Source: Hydractinia symbiolongicarpus (lineage: Eukaryota > Cnidaria > Hydrozoa > Anthoathecata > Hydractiniidae). Taken from it: a stretch of DNA of 64,000 nucleotides. Every line of letters starts with the position of its first letter. Position 1 is the stretch's first letter. The stretch lies in contig NC_079882.1 in the NCBI RefSeq assembly GCF_029227915.1, forward strand, positions 12,462,001 through 12,526,000, read 5' to 3'. A model generated the notes under the pieces. It was not told the origin of the DNA and did no database searches. It saw only the letters and a program-made list of their open reading frames with translations. Shown here in pieces: positions 62,955-64,000 of this stretch. A program made the position numbers and the translations under genes.

Positions 62955-64000
62955 ACTATTTTTCGTTTGCAGTCCCTGTCTTTAATTCCGGACAACATCA
63001 ATATTACTATTGATGAAAACTTTGATTTTAAGGCAATCAGAAATGGGAATGGCTTAAAAATGGCCCATCTCAACATTAATGGTCTGTCATCCAAAGTAGA
63101 CTATGTTAAACTTCTGCTACATCAAACAAAACTTGATGTATTCTCCATCTGTGAAACCAAAATTGATGACACCATCACTGACAATGACGTTAAAATTGAT
63201 GGCTATGTTTGTTATAGGAATGATCGGAATAGACGAGGTGGGGGTGTTCTAATTTTTGTTAATAAAAACTTGGAGAGCCACCTTTTGAAACACCTTTACT
63301 TCGAAAATGTTGAATCACTATGGGTGAAAGTGTGCCTGAAAAAAACTAAACCTATTTACGTGTGTGGGGTTTACAGGCCACCTGAAGGTAGTGATTTGCA
63401 GAGTACCAAAAACCTGTGTACTCATTTTAAACAGTGTTTTAACAAGCTCCCAAAAGAAAAAGAAGTTTTTATTTTGGAAGATTTTAACTGTAACATGCTT
63501 TCAAAATATGCTCTTTCCTCCAAAATAAAGGAATTATGCTCCACTCTTTTCCTAAAACAACATATTACGGAGCCAACTCGTGTTACTGAAAATAGTAGCA
63601 CTCTTATAGATTTGATACTTTCTAACAGTTCTTGTATTTCTAAAACTAGTGTCATGGATTTAGGCATCAGTGATCACAATTTAGTTTATGTGATCAGAAA
63701 ATTCAAAAGGCCAAAATTTGAACCTAAAACATGCAAGGTTCGTAGCTACAAGAACTTCAGTGAAGAGGCTTTTCTGAAGGACCTCAGGAATTTAGACTGG
63801 TCATATTTTAATAATTATGATGACCTTGATGAAGCATGTGAGAAACTGAATAAAAATGTTAAAACAGTGGCTGACAAACATGCCCCTTTCAAAACACATA
63901 GATTTTCTGGCCGTGTTGAGGCATGGGTCACTGATGAATTAATAATAGCCATCAAAGAAAGAGACTTCTTGAAACGGAAAGCATCAAAAACAAAATCCAT
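62955..64000 (+). CDS. LINE ORF2 endonuclease (EEP) domain, runs off the window
   Basis: One frame stays open from 62955 to the window end (348 codons, first Met at 63060). It encodes an apurinic-type endonuclease/exonuclease/phosphatase domain of a non-LTR retrotransposon: MAHLNINGLSSKVDYV, SICETKIDD, RRGGGVLIFVNKNL, VCGVYRPPEG, LEDFNCNM, TLIDLILSNS and GISDHNLVYVI in the normal order. The usual GDFN motif reads EDFN here; the catalytic Asp and Asn remain. The reverse transcriptase should follow beyond 64000. The upstream stop at 62952 and the Penelope remnant directly to the left suggest a 5'-truncated or adjacent insertion. Organisation is like CR1/L2-type LINEs; the clade is not proven. 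Confidence 0.9.

Overview
This 64 kb window is animal nuclear DNA. Genes are split into many short exons with GT/AG introns, the DNA is AT-rich, and introns and spacers are full of transposon remnants (Helitron, piggyBac-type and other MITEs, a tRNA-derived SINE, Penelope-like and LINE retroelements, a MULE-like transposase gene). The gene repertoire (PCMTD, IQANK1, DUF885 ectoenzyme, eIF3I, kintoun/DNAAF2, a Death/NB-ARC/TPR receptor) and the transposon mix suggest an invertebrate metazoan, most likely a cnidarian and perhaps a hydrozoan. That placement is inference. Kintoun and an IQANK1 homologue imply that the animal has motile cilia.

Layout: 2.3-7.0 kb (+), a large, unrecognised, repeat-containing protein rich in His, Asp and Glu. 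8.2-10.4 kb (-), a PCMTD-type methyltransferase-fold protein, head-to-head with IQANK1 at 12.7-16.7 kb (+). 17.2-24.2 kb (-), a membrane-anchored DUF885 family protein, tail-to-tail with IQANK1. 25.1-30.7 kb (-), eIF3I, with a LINE remnant in its first intron. 32.0-41.2 kb (-), kintoun/DNAAF2 in 17 coding exons, with a Helitron and a piggyBac-type MITE in introns. 44.4-48.8 kb (-), a Death + NB-ARC + TPR protein ending in a membrane tail anchor. From about 49 kb onward the DNA is mostly spacer and mobile elements: a 604-bp MITE, a SINE copy, a decayed MULE/SWIM/Ulp1/PHD transposase gene, three tandem-repeat blocks, a Penelope-like remnant with a GIY-YIG domain and, running off the right edge, an open LINE endonuclease ORF.

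Exon models were built by hand. For each multi-exon gene I matched donor and acceptor sites and checked that intron phases agree, so reading frames stay open end to end (357 aa PCMTD, 579 aa IQANK1, 798 aa DUF885, 922 aa DNAAF2, 871 aa NLR-like). These genes do not form an operon. The only functional theme is cilia: DNAAF2 assembles axonemal dyneins, and IQANK1 carries a domain that looks dynein-AAA-derived. The two most novel-looking loci are the His-rich repeat protein and the tail-anchored Death/NB-ARC/TPR protein.
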